From positions 124,001-188,000 of the forward strand of contig NZ_PDNW01000003.1 in assembly GCF_002849655.1 (NCBI RefSeq): 64,000 nt of DNA, given 5' to 3'. Below, piece after piece: positions 9,618 through 18,436 of this stretch. The notes under the pieces are model-generated. The model saw only the letters and a program-made list of their open reading frames with translations. It was not told the DNA's origin and made no database searches. Origin of the DNA: Pollutimonas subterranea (lineage in GTDB: Bacteria; Pseudomonadota; Gammaproteobacteria; Burkholderiales; Burkholderiaceae_B). The translations under genes and the position numbers were made by a program. The first letter of the stretch is position 1, and every line of letters begins with the position of its first letter.

Positions 9618-10343
9618 TCAGCGTACAGGCAGGAAGTTGAAGAAAAGCAGGCCTTGCACATAGTTGATGCCCACTCGCCGGAGATTCTCGTCCAGCAAGT
9701 TCGCCACAAGATCGAGACGGCCCACCAGTTGTCCAAATTCGCGCTCGAAGCTGAGGTTTGAGATGTCATTCGATATTTCATTAGCAAGGAGCAAAGGGCG
9801 ACCGAGGGCATCGCGCCGCGTTGCCAGCAGCCAGGCCGCTATTTCGACGTTTCTTGCCGCATTGTAAACATGCTGTGCGTTCAGCACATCGGTCGCATAA
9901 AAGCGTATCTTGCCATTGTGTGCGCGTATGATCATGTCGGATAGGCCGAAGATGATCGTGCCTACCCGATCGCCCTGGTAGGCGGGATCCAGCGCCACCG
10001 ACAAGATCTCGGTATCGCGCAGCGCGGCCAGGTCGCTTGGTGCTTGCCCGGTCTGGATGGCTTGGCGGCCACGTTGAACCGCCTCTTGCATGGTTCGCGC
10101 ACCTGTCTTGCGCCACTCGCCAGGATTCCTTCGGTAGAGCTTTTCCAGCAAACGGCTCAGGCTGTCCAGGTTGTCGCGCATGGCGATAGTGACCGTGCGG
10201 TTGAAGTCGGTTTGCCCGAGCTGGTCGAAAGACATCGCTTCGTCGCGGGGCTGGGGTGCGCCGCTTGGCACGCCCACGCTCATGCAGCCCGATAAAGCCA
10301 GGATTGTTGTCAGAACCGCGCATGCGACGCTACCTTTCTTCAT
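9618..10343 (-). CDS. Putative lipoprotein of unknown function
   Basis: This 241-residue protein has a lipoprotein signal peptide: a KK pair, a hydrophobic stretch and a lipobox LSGC with the cysteine at residue 20. The mature part is predicted mostly helical, with no motif I can tie to an enzyme. I do not recognise the family beyond similar Burkholderiales lipoproteins. It sits downstream of the aapM permease gene on the same strand, 39 bases away, in the place where an ATPase gene would be expected. Confidence 0.7.
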   Translation of the reverse strand: MKKGSVACAVLTTILALSGCMSVGVPSGAPQPRDEAMSFDQLGQTDFNRTVTIAMRDNLDSLSRLLEKLYRRNPGEWRKTGARTMQEAVQRGRQAIQTGQAPSDLAALRDTEILSVALDPAYQGDRVGTIIFGLSDMIIRAHNGKIRFYATDVLNAQHVYNAARNVEIAAWLLATRRDALGRPLLLANEISNDISNLSFEREFGQLVGRLDLVANLLDENLRRVGINYVQGLLFFNFLPVR

Positions 10344-10382
10344 GCCCGTGCTGTCTCCTTGGTGCTCCCGTAATACGTGCCG

Positions 10383-11498
10383 TCAACGGTGCATTCCCGC
10401 CGTCAAGTGCCTTTCCACCCAGCGGCTATACCGCGACATGCCATAGCAGCAGACGAAATACACGAACGCGATGAACAGATAGCCTTCCACGAAAAACGCT
10501 TTCCAGTTGGGATCGCCCAAAGCCAGGCGCAGCGCGCCCGTAAGATCATAAAGGCTCACGATGGTGACGAGCGAGGTGTCCATGAAGGTGCTGATGAATG
10601 TGTTGACCAAGGGCGCCACGACGATGCGCAGGGCTTGCGGCAAGCTGATCTTGCGCACTGTTTGCCAGTAGGTCAGGCCCATGGCGGCGGCCGCTTCGTA
10701 CTGTCCGCGTGGAATCGCCTGCAGGCCTCCCCGGATGGTTTCCGCGAGATAGGCAGCGGTAAACAGGATAATGCCTATCTGTACGCGCAGCAAAACGTCG
10801 ATATTCATTCCCGGAGGAAGGAAAAGCGGAAACAGGAACGAGGCGGTAAACAGGACGGTAATGAGCGGTACGCCGCGTACGATCTCTACATAGAAGACAC
10901 AGAAGCTGCGTATCGCCTTCAGCTTCGAGCGGCGACCCAGGGCGATCAGTACGGCCAGCGGCAACGCGAGAAACAGGCCGACCACGGTCAGCAGCAGCGA
11001 TAGCGGAAATCCGCCCCACAGGTTGGTCTCAACGTAGGACAGGCCGAATACACCGCCGCGCATGATGAGCAGGAATACCGTCAACACGACGACCCACAGC
11101 AATACCAGCCATTTTCGCCAGAATATGCGCCAGCAGCTGGCGACAAGGGTGGCCATCATGATGGCGGTTCCCACCAGCGGGCGCCATTGCTCCGCGTGGG
11201 GATAGCGGCCAAAGAAAATGAGTCTGAATTTTTCGGCAATGACTCCCCAGCAGGCGGCCTGGTGATCCAGATTGCGGCACGCGAGGAAGTCGGGCACAAA
11301 GACGGCGTCGGAAATTCCCCAGCGGTAAAGCTTGGGCAGCAGCCAGACAGCCAGCGCTAGTATGGCCAGGGTTACGAGGCTGTTCTTCCAGCCGGCAAAC
11401 AGATTGGCACGCAGCCACTGGGTGGCGGTGGCGGTGGCGGCCTGGACTGGAGCAGCAAGGGGAGCGCCAGGCTCCAGCAATTGATTTGCGGACATCAT
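10383..11498 (-). CDS. aapM: Polar amino-acid ABC transporter permease (AapM type)
   Basis: A 371-residue inner-membrane permease of the HisM/AapM family. An N-terminal cytoplasmic stretch is followed by about eight membrane helices. The cytoplasmic EAA loop is clear at GQYEAAAAMGLTYWQTVRKISLPQALR, which contacts the ATPase. The usual length of AapM is about 380 residues. It begins 5 bases after aapQ and so forms an operon with aapJ and aapQ. Family members import a range of L-amino acids, but this substrate range is inferred from homology only. The start is one of two tandem ATGs. Confidence 0.9.
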   Translation of the reverse strand: MMSANQLLEPGAPLAAPVQAATATATQWLRANLFAGWKNSLVTLAILALAVWLLPKLYRWGISDAVFVPDFLACRNLDHQAACWGVIAEKFRLIFFGRYPHAEQWRPLVGTAIMMATLVASCWRIFWRKWLVLLWVVVLTVFLLIMRGGVFGLSYVETNLWGGFPLSLLLTVVGLFLALPLAVLIALGRRSKLKAIRSFCVFYVEIVRGVPLITVLFTASFLFPLFLPPGMNIDVLLRVQIGIILFTAAYLAETIRGGLQAIPRGQYEAAAAMGLTYWQTVRKISLPQALRIVVAPLVNTFISTFMDTSLVTIVSLYDLTGALRLALGDPNWKAFFVEGYLFIAFVYFVCCYGMSRYSRWVERHLTAGMHR

Positions 11499-11503
11499 TT
11501 ACC

Positions 11504-12688
11504 TTATCGTTCTACCAGTGCCATGTGCCGGTTATACCAGTTCATGAACGCGGCGATTATCAGGCTGATGGTGAGATAAACCAGCATGATCACCGAGATG
11601 CACTCAAGCGCTTGTCCGTTCTGGTTCAATGAGGTGTTGGCAATGGAGACGATGTCCGGGTATCCCACCGTAACGGCCAGCGACGAGTTCTTGGTCAGGT
11701 TCAGGTATTGGCTGGTAAGGGGCGGGACTATAACCCGCATGGCCTGGGGCAGTATGACCAATCTTAGGGCCTGTGCGCGGCTCAAGCCCAGCGACGAGCA
11801 AGCCTCGGCCTGCCCGTGGGCGACAGCCTGGATGCCCGCGCGGACAATTTCAGCAATATAGCTGGCCGTCGAAATGGTGAGTCCCATCAACAAAGCCAGG
11901 AATTCCGGGGTTAGGGCGGCACCGCCGCTGATACTGAAGACGGTTGCTTCGGGTATGTCGAAGCCGGTCGGCGCTCCACCGAGCAGCCAGCCCGCCACAG
12001 GCAGGGCGGCGATTATGATCAGGGCCGGATAAAGTACGCGTGGCGCCGCACCAGTAAGGTTCTGCCTGCGCCGTGCCGCTTTATATAAAAGCCAGGCGCA
12101 GACAGGTCCGGCGATCAGTCCGGCAATAGACAGGTACCAGCCCAGGGACCAGACCGGTACCGGAAGTTGCAGGCCGCTTTTGCTCAGGTAGACATGCGGC
12201 AGGGGCTGGATCGCCTCGTGCGAGGACGGCAAAAGCTGCGTAATCACCAGGTACCACGCGAGCAGCTGTATGAGTAAAGGTATGTTGCGCATGGTCTCGA
12301 CATAACCATCGCATAGCTTGCGCAGCAGGAAATTCTTGGACAGGCGGCCGATACCGACGAGGGTGCCCAGGATGGTGGCGAGAATGATACCGGCAACGGA
12401 AACGCGCAAGGTATTGCCCAGGCCGACGGCAAACGCACGCAAATAAGAGTCGCTTGGGGCAAAGGCGAACAGGCTTTCGCCAATATCAAAGCCCGCGGAT
12501 TGCGACAGGAAGCCGAAACCCGTGCGTATTTGCATCATTGTCAGGTTTCTACTGGTGTTCGACCACAAGTACCAGGCGACCAAGGCCAGGATCAGCACGG
12601 CGATGACTTGATAGTAGAATCCACGTCCACTTTCCGTCGACCACGACAATGAGAATTTCGGTTTCAGCCTGGTTTTCTTCGGGGGCAT
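11504..12688 (-). CDS. aapQ: Polar amino-acid ABC transporter permease (AapQ type)
   Basis: A 394-residue integral membrane protein and the partner of AapM in the heterodimeric channel. The EAA loop reads GQAEACSSLGLSRAQALRL, and the family's N-terminal pattern appears as RTGFGFLSQSAGFDIGES. ATG 12688 was chosen because GGAG stands 5 bases upstream and the protein then has normal AapQ length. The same frame is open for another 70 codons across the upstream hairpin, but that peptide is not membrane-protein-like. It lies 63 bases behind aapJ, separated by a stem-loop. Confidence 0.9.
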   Translation of the reverse strand: MPPKKTRLKPKFSLSWSTESGRGFYYQVIAVLILALVAWYLWSNTSRNLTMMQIRTGFGFLSQSAGFDIGESLFAFAPSDSYLRAFAVGLGNTLRVSVAGIILATILGTLVGIGRLSKNFLLRKLCDGYVETMRNIPLLIQLLAWYLVITQLLPSSHEAIQPLPHVYLSKSGLQLPVPVWSLGWYLSIAGLIAGPVCAWLLYKAARRRQNLTGAAPRVLYPALIIIAALPVAGWLLGGAPTGFDIPEATVFSISGGAALTPEFLALLMGLTISTASYIAEIVRAGIQAVAHGQAEACSSLGLSRAQALRLVILPQAMRVIVPPLTSQYLNLTKNSSLAVTVGYPDIVSIANTSLNQNGQALECISVIMLVYLTISLIIAAFMNWYNRHMALVER

Positions 12689-12703
12689 TAAGGCTCCAAA
12701 CGC

Positions 12704-12731
12704 AGAAGGAACAGGAGGGCCTGTTCCTTCT
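12704..12731 (-). terminator. Intercistronic stem-loop between aapJ and aapQ
   Basis: A perfect 12-bp inverted repeat (arms 12704-12715 and 12720-12731, AGAAGGAACAGG and its complement) with a 4-base loop. It lacks a clear T-run, so it is more likely a partial terminator or an mRNA-stabilising hairpin. Such hairpins commonly make binding-protein message more abundant than permease message. Confidence 0.65.
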
Positions 12732-12750
12732 GGGCGACTTCTAAAACGAT

Positions 12751-13779
12751 TTAGCGTACAGGCGGAGCGTACATCAGGCCGCCATTGTTCCACAGGTTGT
12801 TGACGCCCCGCGGAAGTTTCAAGGGTGACTTCTCGCCCATGTTGCGGTCGAAGCTTTCGCCGTAGTTGCCGACCTGCTTGACGATACGGTAGGCCCATTC
12901 TTTATCCAGGCCGAGCAGCTTGCCCATGTCTTCGCTGGTGCCCAGCAGACGCTGGATATTGGGGTCTTTGCTTTCTGCCTTGATCTTGTCGACGTTGGCC
13001 TGCGTCACGCCGAACTCTTCGGCGTTCTGCATTGCGAAGAGCGACCACTTGACGATGGAGAACCATTCGTCGTCGCCGCGGCGCACGGCAGGGCCGAGAG
13101 GCTCTTTGGAGATCACGTCCGGCAAGATGGCGTAGTCATCCGCCTTGGTGCTTTGCGTGCGGATGCCTGCAAGTTCGGACATGTCGGTGGAGATGACCTG
13201 GCATCGGCCGCCGAAGAAGGCAGTATGGGCTGCTTCGGGAGAATCGAATACGACGGATTTATATGGAATGCCGTGGGCGGCGAAATAGTCGGCCACGTTC
13301 TTTTCGCTGGTAGTGCCGGCCTGCAGGCAGATCTCGGCATCCTTAAGCTGTTTGGCGCCGGCAATATTGAATTTCTTGGGCACCATGAAACCTTGCCCGT
13401 CGTAATAGTTGATGCCGGTAAAGACGACCCCCAACGATACGTCGCGCGTCAGGGACCACGTGGTGTTGCGCGACAGCACATCGATTTCGCCGGACTGCAG
13501 CGCGGTGAAGCGTTGCGGGGGATTCAAAGGCACATATTTCACCTTGTTGGCATCGCCCAGTACGGCTGCAGCGACGGCCCGGCAGAGATCCACGTCCAGG
13601 CCATGCCACTGGCCCTTGCTGTCGGCGCCGGAAAAACCTGGCGCAGAGGTGTTGACACCGCACACGAGCTGGTCTTTTTCTTTCACGCTGTCCAGCGTCT
13701 TGCCGGCATGAGCGGCGCTGCCGAATGAAGCGATTGCAACGCCGAGCGCGGCAGCGGGAAAGTAACGGTTGAATTGCAC
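12751..13779 (-). CDS. aapJ: Amino-acid ABC transporter periplasmic binding protein (AapJ type)
   Basis: A 342-residue periplasmic binding protein. It has a cleavable signal peptide ending near SAAHA (residue about 25), followed by the family motif VCGVNTSAPGFSGADSKG. Strongly conserved AapJ/BztA features include DVLSRNTTWSLTRD, CLQAGTT and NYGESFDRN. The start is GTG at 13779, with AGGAG 5 bases upstream. It heads the aapJQM operon and is divergent from the racemase gene. A promoter with a perfect TATAAT lies about 46-51 bases upstream of the start. The cognate ATPase gene is missing from the operon. Confidence 0.93.
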   Translation of the reverse strand: MQFNRYFPAAALGVAIASFGSAAHAGKTLDSVKEKDQLVCGVNTSAPGFSGADSKGQWHGLDVDLCRAVAAAVLGDANKVKYVPLNPPQRFTALQSGEIDVLSRNTTWSLTRDVSLGVVFTGINYYDGQGFMVPKKFNIAGAKQLKDAEICLQAGTTSEKNVADYFAAHGIPYKSVVFDSPEAAHTAFFGGRCQVISTDMSELAGIRTQSTKADDYAILPDVISKEPLGPAVRRGDDEWFSIVKWSLFAMQNAEEFGVTQANVDKIKAESKDPNIQRLLGTSEDMGKLLGLDKEWAYRIVKQVGNYGESFDRNMGEKSPLKLPRGVNNLWNNGGLMYAPPVR

Positions 13780-13824
13780 GAGATCTCCTTTTGTTATGAC
13801 GTGTCTATATTCAATTAACCGCGC

Positions 13825-13853
13825 ATTATAGTGAGGCCGGTCATAATGTGTAA
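13825..13853 (-). promoter_or_regulatory. Candidate sigma-70 promoter of aapJ
   Basis: On the minus strand a perfect TATAAT -10 box (13825-13830) lies 17 bases from a weak -35 element TTACAC (13848-13853). Transcription would start near 13818 and give a leader of about 40 bases before the GTG start. The -35 match is poor, so an activator may be involved. Confidence 0.5.
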
Positions 13854-13894
13854 TGGGTTCTACTACTTACTCAACACATGAAGGAGCGCATGTC

Positions 13895-14617
13895 GTGCAA
13901 ACCATAGGGCTGATCGGCGGGATGAGCTGGGAGTCGACGGTTCCCTACTATCGTGTAATCAACATGGTCGTCAAGGAGCGGCTCGAAGGACTGCATTCCG
14001 CGCGCATCATTCTTTACAGTGTCGACTTTCACGAGATTGAACGGTTCCAGCATGCCGGTGACTGGGCCGCTGCCAGTCAGGCGCTGTCGGCGGTGGCTCG
14101 TTCCCTTGAAGTGGCAGGGGCCGACTTCCTGGTTTTGTGCACCAACACCATGCACAAGGTGGCTGCCGACATCCAGGACTCGGTGAATATCCCGCTACTG
14201 CATATCGCCGATCCTACCGCCGAAAGGATAAAGTCGGCCGGCTTGTCCAGAATAGGATTGCTCGGCACCCGCTTCACCATGGAGCAAGACTTCTATAAAG
14301 ACAGACTGCGTGATCGTCATGGACTGGATGTGCTGATACCGCCCGCCGCTGATCGCGAAACCGTACATCGCATCATTTATGAAGAGCTATGCCTGGGGTC
14401 GGTGCGCCCCGAGTCGCGAAACGAGTACCGGCGTATCATCGCTGCGCTGATCGAACAGGGCGCCCAAGCGATTATCCTGGGTTGTACTGAAATTTCGCTT
14501 TTGGTCGCGCAGGGCGATGCGGGGGTGCCGTTGTTCGATACCACAGCCATTCACGCCCGCGCGGCTGCCGAGCTTGCCCTTGCGGAAACCAGTGCCCAAG
14601 GCCTTCGTCGCGGCTAG
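13895..14617 (+). CDS. Aspartate/glutamate-type amino-acid racemase (YgeA/RacX-like)
   Basis: A 240-residue PLP-independent racemase of the Asp/Glu/hydantoin superfamily. It opens with the typical TIGLIGGMSWEST. The two catalytic cysteines are visible in LCTNTMHK and LGCTEISLL. YgeA relatives are broad-spectrum amino-acid racemases; the substrate here is unknown. I chose GTG 13895 because AAGGAG lies 8 bases before it, whereas an in-frame ATG at 13853 has no ribosome site. It is divergent from aapJ, so D/L interconversion of imported amino acids is a reasonable but unproved link. Its end overlaps the convergent DedA gene by 4 bases. Confidence 0.87.
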   Translation: MQTIGLIGGMSWESTVPYYRVINMVVKERLEGLHSARIILYSVDFHEIERFQHAGDWAAASQALSAVARSLEVAGADFLVLCTNTMHKVAADIQDSVNIPLLHIADPTAERIKSAGLSRIGLLGTRFTMEQDFYKDRLRDRHGLDVLIPPAADRETVHRIIYEELCLGSVRPESRNEYRRIIAALIEQGAQAIILGCTEISLLVAQGDAGVPLFDTTAIHARAAAELALAETSAQGLRRG

Positions 14618-15177
14618 GAAGGGCGGGTTGAGCGTTTGCGTATGTGCCGGAACAAGACCAATACCGCCGCGGCGGCAAGAATCCATAGCAGCGCGGCCTC
14701 TTCGTAGCGTTTGATATCCGCAAACAGCCACTCCAGCGTATGGCCGAACAGGTAGCCCGCCGCCGTGAACAGGCACGCCCATACCGTGGAGCCAATCAGG
14801 TTGAACATGATGAAACGCCAGGCAGGGATATCGCTCATGCCAATTGCAATGGGGCCTGCCACGCGCAAGCCGTACATGAAACGAACGCCGACGATGACGC
14901 CGGCCTGGTAGCGGACCAGCCAGTCATTCACCTTATGAACACGAGGACTCCACTCGGGATGGCGGTTCAGTATGGCGGCGCCGTGCCGCCGGCCAAGCAA
15001 GAAGAAGAACATGTCTCCGAGCCATCCACCGCATAGTCCGCAGACGACAATGGGGAGGAAAGACAAATAGTTTTGGTGGGCGGCAAAGCCGGCCAGCACC
15101 AGTACCGTCTCGCCTTCCAGCACCGAACCGATGAACACCGCCAGGTAACCATGTTCGGCAATGAAGTCGGTGATCAT
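14614..15177 (-). CDS. DedA family membrane protein
   Basis: A 187-residue protein of the DedA/VTT family. It has the glutamate-rich first re-entrant segment (IGSVLEGETVLVLAGF), the GDMFFFLLGRRHG motif and the conserved arginine motif VGVRFMYGLRVAGPIAIG. DedA proteins act as lipid scramblases or undecaprenyl-phosphate/phospholipid flippases and help keep the proton motive force. The start overlaps the Lrp gene's stop by 4 bases (ATGA), so the two are translationally coupled. Confidence 0.9.
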   Translation of the reverse strand: MITDFIAEHGYLAVFIGSVLEGETVLVLAGFAAHQNYLSFLPIVVCGLCGGWLGDMFFFLLGRRHGAAILNRHPEWSPRVHKVNDWLVRYQAGVIVGVRFMYGLRVAGPIAIGMSDIPAWRFIMFNLIGSTVWACLFTAAGYLFGHTLEWLFADIKRYEEAALLWILAAAAVLVLFRHIRKRSTRPS

Positions 15178-15626
15178 TGCTGTCTATTCTCGGTGAGTGG
15201 CGGCAAGCGGCGCTTGACCGGTGTTGTCTTGACGATGGCGGTGTTGGTTTCCGCCAGGTTGGCAAGCTTGTCGAGGATCGCATCCAATTGCTCCATGGAG
15301 CGCACATTCAGGCGTGCAATGAAACAATCTTCGCCCGTCACCTTGTCGCATTCGGTGAATTGCGGAATGGCCTGTATTTGGCGCTCGACCGTGTGTAACT
15401 GGCCGGGAAGAGGCCGTATCCGGACGATGGCCTGTAGAAGATAACCGAAGGCCTTCGGATCGACCAATACCGTGTAGCCGGTCAGGACACCGCGTTCTTC
15501 CAGGCGCCGCAGACGTTCGGCCACGCTGGGCGACGATAGTCCGCTGACGCGCGCCAGCGCCTTGAGCGAGAGCCGGGAGTCTTCCATAAGTGCAGCTATG
15601 ATGACACGGTCGATTTCGTCATGCAT
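15174..15626 (-). CDS. Lrp/AsnC family transcriptional regulator
   Basis: A 150-residue regulator. An N-terminal winged helix-turn-helix (LSLKALARVSGLSSPSVAERLRRLEE) is followed by an AsnC/RAM ligand-binding domain with the motif VTGEDCFIARL. Such proteins sense amino acids. It is divergent from the EamA-type exporter, and this pairing usually means the regulator controls amino-acid export through the neighbour. ATG 15626 was chosen because it begins the canonical DEIDRVIIAALMEDSR segment; the open frame extends 48 codons upstream into the shared promoter region. Confidence 0.9.
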   Translation of the reverse strand: MHDEIDRVIIAALMEDSRLSLKALARVSGLSSPSVAERLRRLEERGVLTGYTVLVDPKAFGYLLQAIVRIRPLPGQLHTVERQIQAIPQFTECDKVTGEDCFIARLNVRSMEQLDAILDKLANLAETNTAIVKTTPVKRRLPPLTENRQQ

Positions 15627-15758
15627 TTTATTTAATAGGAAAGATGTCAATATTGCTGCGCGATAAAAAGGCAGATTGCCTGTTTCACTTAATTTTATCC
15701 ATGGATGAAGCGCTTGGAAAGCGTCAAACTTTGCATGTCTGAATAAAGGAGTTTGGTG

Positions 15759-16652
15759 ATGGAAAATCAAGTGAAACGCGGCTCTTTGGAGATGGCCGCC
15801 GCAATGGTGATATCCGGCACCATCGGCTGGTTTGTATTGATGTCGGGGCAGCCGGTGCTCGACGTCGTATTCTGGCGCTGCCTGTTTGGCGCCCTTACTT
15901 TGCTGTTGATTTGCGGATTAATGGGATTCCTTCGTCCAGGTCTGCTGAGCTGGCCGGTCTTTGGCCTTGCCGTCGTGAGCGGCGCGGCTATCGTCGGAAA
16001 TTGGGTTCTGTTGTTTGCCGCCTATTCCGGGGCCTCTATTGGAATTGCCACGGCGGTCTACAACACACAGCCTTTCATGCTCGTCGCCTTGGGCGCCATG
16101 TTCCTGGGTGAGCGCATTACCTTGGACAAAATGATGTGGCTGAGCCTGGCTTTCATTGGCATGCTGGCCATCACGCAATCGCATGGCTCCGCTGGCAGCG
16201 GCGGACACGCTTACTTGCTGGGAATTTCACTGGCCTTGGGGGCAGCTTTCCTGTACGCCATCGCGGCCTTGCTGGTCAAGCGGCTGACGGGTACGCCTCC
16301 ACATTTGATTGCCTTGATCCAGGTATGTACGGGCATCCTGATGCTCGCGCCGTTTGCCGAGGTTTCCGCGCTTCCCGGTCAGACAGCGATGGCCTGGATC
16401 ACGCTGCTGTCGATGGGCATCGTACACACCGGGTTGATGTATGTATTGCTTTATGGCGCCATCCAAAAATTGCCCACCGCGCTTACGGGCGCTTTGTCCT
16501 TTATCTATCCCGTCGTTGCAATTCTGGTTGATTGGGTCGCCTTTGGCCATCGCCTGCAGTGGTTGCAGTGGTTCGGCGTTGCTGCCATTCTTTTTGCGGC
16601 TGCGGCAATGCGGCAAGGATGGAGGGTGAGGCGGCGCGGTGCAGCGTCGTGA
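15759..16652 (+). CDS. DMT superfamily (EamA) exporter
   Basis: A 297-residue membrane protein with ten predicted helices in two EamA repeats, each containing the family's conserved P and G patterns (for example AVYNTQPFMLVALGAMFLGE and LSFIYPVVAILVDW). EamA proteins export amino acids or other metabolites. ATG 15759 has AAGGAG 7 bases upstream. It is divergent from the Lrp/AsnC regulator, which suggests amino-acid-responsive export. Confidence 0.9.
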   Translation: MENQVKRGSLEMAAAMVISGTIGWFVLMSGQPVLDVVFWRCLFGALTLLLICGLMGFLRPGLLSWPVFGLAVVSGAAIVGNWVLLFAAYSGASIGIATAVYNTQPFMLVALGAMFLGERITLDKMMWLSLAFIGMLAITQSHGSAGSGGHAYLLGISLALGAAFLYAIAALLVKRLTGTPPHLIALIQVCTGILMLAPFAEVSALPGQTAMAWITLLSMGIVHTGLMYVLLYGAIQKLPTALTGALSFIYPVVAILVDWVAFGHRLQWLQWFGVAAILFAAAAMRQGWRVRRRGAAS

Positions 16653-16713
16653 TCCAGCATTCTCGCGTGTATGATTGCAGACTACCGGTTTGATACTCAA
16701 GGGAGCAATAATA

Positions 16714-17472
16714 ATGGACAAGACACCAGGTATAGCGTTGGTAACAGGGGCGGGTAGCGGTATCGGTCGCGCCGTGGCGCTGGAGCTTCTCGCTAATGGC
16801 TATCAAGTCATACTGGCGGGTCGGCGCGACGATGCGCTGGAGCAGACACGCGAGCTGGCTGCAGAAAATGCTGCGCGTGCTGTATCGATTCCCACCGACG
16901 TTACTGATGAACAATCCGTACATGCCCTGTTCGCGCGTATAGAAAGCGACTATGGCCGGCTTGATCTCCTGTTCAATAATGCCGGGCGCGGCGCTCCCGC
17001 CGTGCCCATTGAAGATCTGCCGGTCGAAACCTGGCGCGCCGTGGTTGACGTCAATCTGACCGGCATGTTCCTGTGTGCGCAATCGGCCATACGCCTGATG
17101 AAGAAACAGCAGCCGCAGGGCGGGCGCATCATCAATAACGGTTCAATTTCTTCTCACGCTCCGCGGCCGTACTCGATCGCGTATACAGCCACCAAGCATG
17201 CGGTTTCAGGCCTGACCAAATCGATTTCGCTGGACTGCCGCCCTTATCATATCGCCTGTGGGCAGATCGACATTGGCAACGCCGCTACCGAGATGACAGA
17301 TCGCATGGCAGCAGGCGTATTGCAGGCCGATGGCAGTACGCGGGCCGAACCTCGCATGGATGTCGGGCATGTCGCCCGCGTGGTGGCGCATATGGCGCAG
17401 TTGCCGCTGGACGCCAATGTACAAAACATAACCATCATGGCGACGAATATGCCCTTTGTCGGACGCGGCTGA
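16714..17472 (+). CDS. Short-chain dehydrogenase/reductase
   Basis: A 252-residue classical SDR with the Rossmann motif TGAGSGIG, the NNAG element, a serine in NGSISSHA and the catalytic YTATK (Tyr-x3-Lys). It interconverts an alcohol and a carbonyl with NAD(P)H; the substrate is not predictable. ATG 16714 has GGGAG 8 bases upstream. The next gene (DUF924) starts 16 bases after the stop, so the two probably share a transcript. Confidence 0.9.
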   Translation: MDKTPGIALVTGAGSGIGRAVALELLANGYQVILAGRRDDALEQTRELAAENAARAVSIPTDVTDEQSVHALFARIESDYGRLDLLFNNAGRGAPAVPIEDLPVETWRAVVDVNLTGMFLCAQSAIRLMKKQQPQGGRIINNGSISSHAPRPYSIAYTATKHAVSGLTKSISLDCRPYHIACGQIDIGNAATEMTDRMAAGVLQADGSTRAEPRMDVGHVARVVAHMAQLPLDANVQNITIMATNMPFVGRG

Positions 17473-17488
17473 TTAAATAAAGCACATC

Positions 17489-18049
17489 ATGACCCTAAAA
17501 GACAGCGATCACCGCATATCCCCGGATGACGTCCTTGCGTTTTGGCGGGCCGCAGGGCCGTCGCGGTGGTTCAAGAAAGACACCGCCTTCGATGTGGAAT
17601 TCCGTAATCGTTTCATGGAATTGCACCTGGCGGCGGCCCGGCGCGAGCTTGACGACTGGCAGCGCAATGGAGACGGCGGCCTGGCGCTGCTGATCCTGCT
17701 GGATCAGTTTCCCAGAAACGCGTTTCGAGACACGGCTCACATGTTCGCCACCGATGAGCTGGCGCGTTATTTTGCAACCGCCATGGTCGGTTCGGGTTTT
17801 GACCAGGATATCGAACCCGCGTTGCGTGTCTTCTGCTATCTGCCTTTCGAACACTCGGAATCCCTGGCCGACCAGGAGCGCTCGCTGGCGCTTCAGGTCG
17901 ACATGGACCCGTCGACACGTGCATTTGCCGAAGAACACCATCGCATCATCGCGCAGTTTGGCCGGTTTCCGCACCGCAACCGTTTGCTCGGACGCATCAC
18001 GACCGCGCCGGAGCAGGAGTATCTGGACGGAGGCGGATTCGCTGGCTAG
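17489..18049 (+). CDS. DUF924 family protein
   Basis: A 186-residue all-helical protein with the family motifs LAFW, RWFKKD, LLDQFPRNAFRDT and YLPFEHSE. DUF924 members have a TPR-like fold and no settled biochemical role. It follows the SDR gene closely. Its stop codon lies inside the left arm of a perfect 12-bp inverted repeat. Confidence 0.88.
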   Translation: MTLKDSDHRISPDDVLAFWRAAGPSRWFKKDTAFDVEFRNRFMELHLAAARRELDDWQRNGDGGLALLILLDQFPRNAFRDTAHMFATDELARYFATAMVGSGFDQDIEPALRVFCYLPFEHSESLADQERSLALQVDMDPSTRAFAEEHHRIIAQFGRFPHRNRLLGRITTAPEQEYLDGGGFAG

Positions 18050-18067
18050 CTCATATAGCCAGCGAAT
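18037..18067. terminator. Perfect 12-bp inverted repeat over the DUF924 stop codon
   Basis: Arms 18037-18048 (ATTCGCTGGCTA) and 18056-18067 are perfectly complementary, with a 7-base loop that includes part of the TAG stop. There is no T-run. It could be a weak terminator, a pause site or a hairpin hindering ribosomes at the lrgA start 9 bases further on. Confidence 0.5.
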
Positions 18068-18076
18068 GACATCACC

Positions 18077-18436
18077 ATGCCAGTTCTGTCCGCCGTCGCT
18101 GTGTTGTTCATCATGCAACTCCTTGGCGAAGCCGCAGTTCGCCTGACCGGCTTGCCTTTACCGGGGCCCTTGGCGGGAATGCTGCTGATGCTCGCCGCGC
18201 TGATTTTTCTCGGACGCGTGCCGGCGGGCCTGCGCGACACCTGTCATCACGTGCTGAAACATTTGATGTTGCTGTTCATTCCCCTCGTAGCCGGAATCAT
18301 GCTGCATTTCGAGCCGCTTGCAGGTGAATGGATACCGTTCCTGTTGGCGTGCATAGTCGGTGTCGCGCTTACTATCGTAGCCACGGCATTGAGCTTTCGC
18401 TGGATGCTCAAGCGGGCACGGGCGCCTGGACCATGA
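18077..18436 (+). CDS. lrgA: LrgA/CidA family holin-like protein
   Basis: A 119-residue protein with four membrane segments and the family motif GLPLPGPLAGMLLMLAALI. It is the small partner of LrgB. LrgA/CidA proteins resemble holins and have been linked to murein hydrolase control, overflow metabolism and pyruvate or glycolate transport. Its stop overlaps the LrgB start (ATGA), so the two products are made in a coupled way. Confidence 0.9.
   Translation: MPVLSAVAVLFIMQLLGEAAVRLTGLPLPGPLAGMLLMLAALIFLGRVPAGLRDTCHHVLKHLMLLFIPLVAGIMLHFEPLAGEWIPFLLACIVGVALTIVATALSFRWMLKRARAPGP

Noticed and set aside
15669-15681. Small hairpin AGGCA-gat-TGCCT with a T-run on the minus strand in the Lrp leader
   Set aside because: The stem is only 5 bp; too weak to call an attenuator without comparative data.
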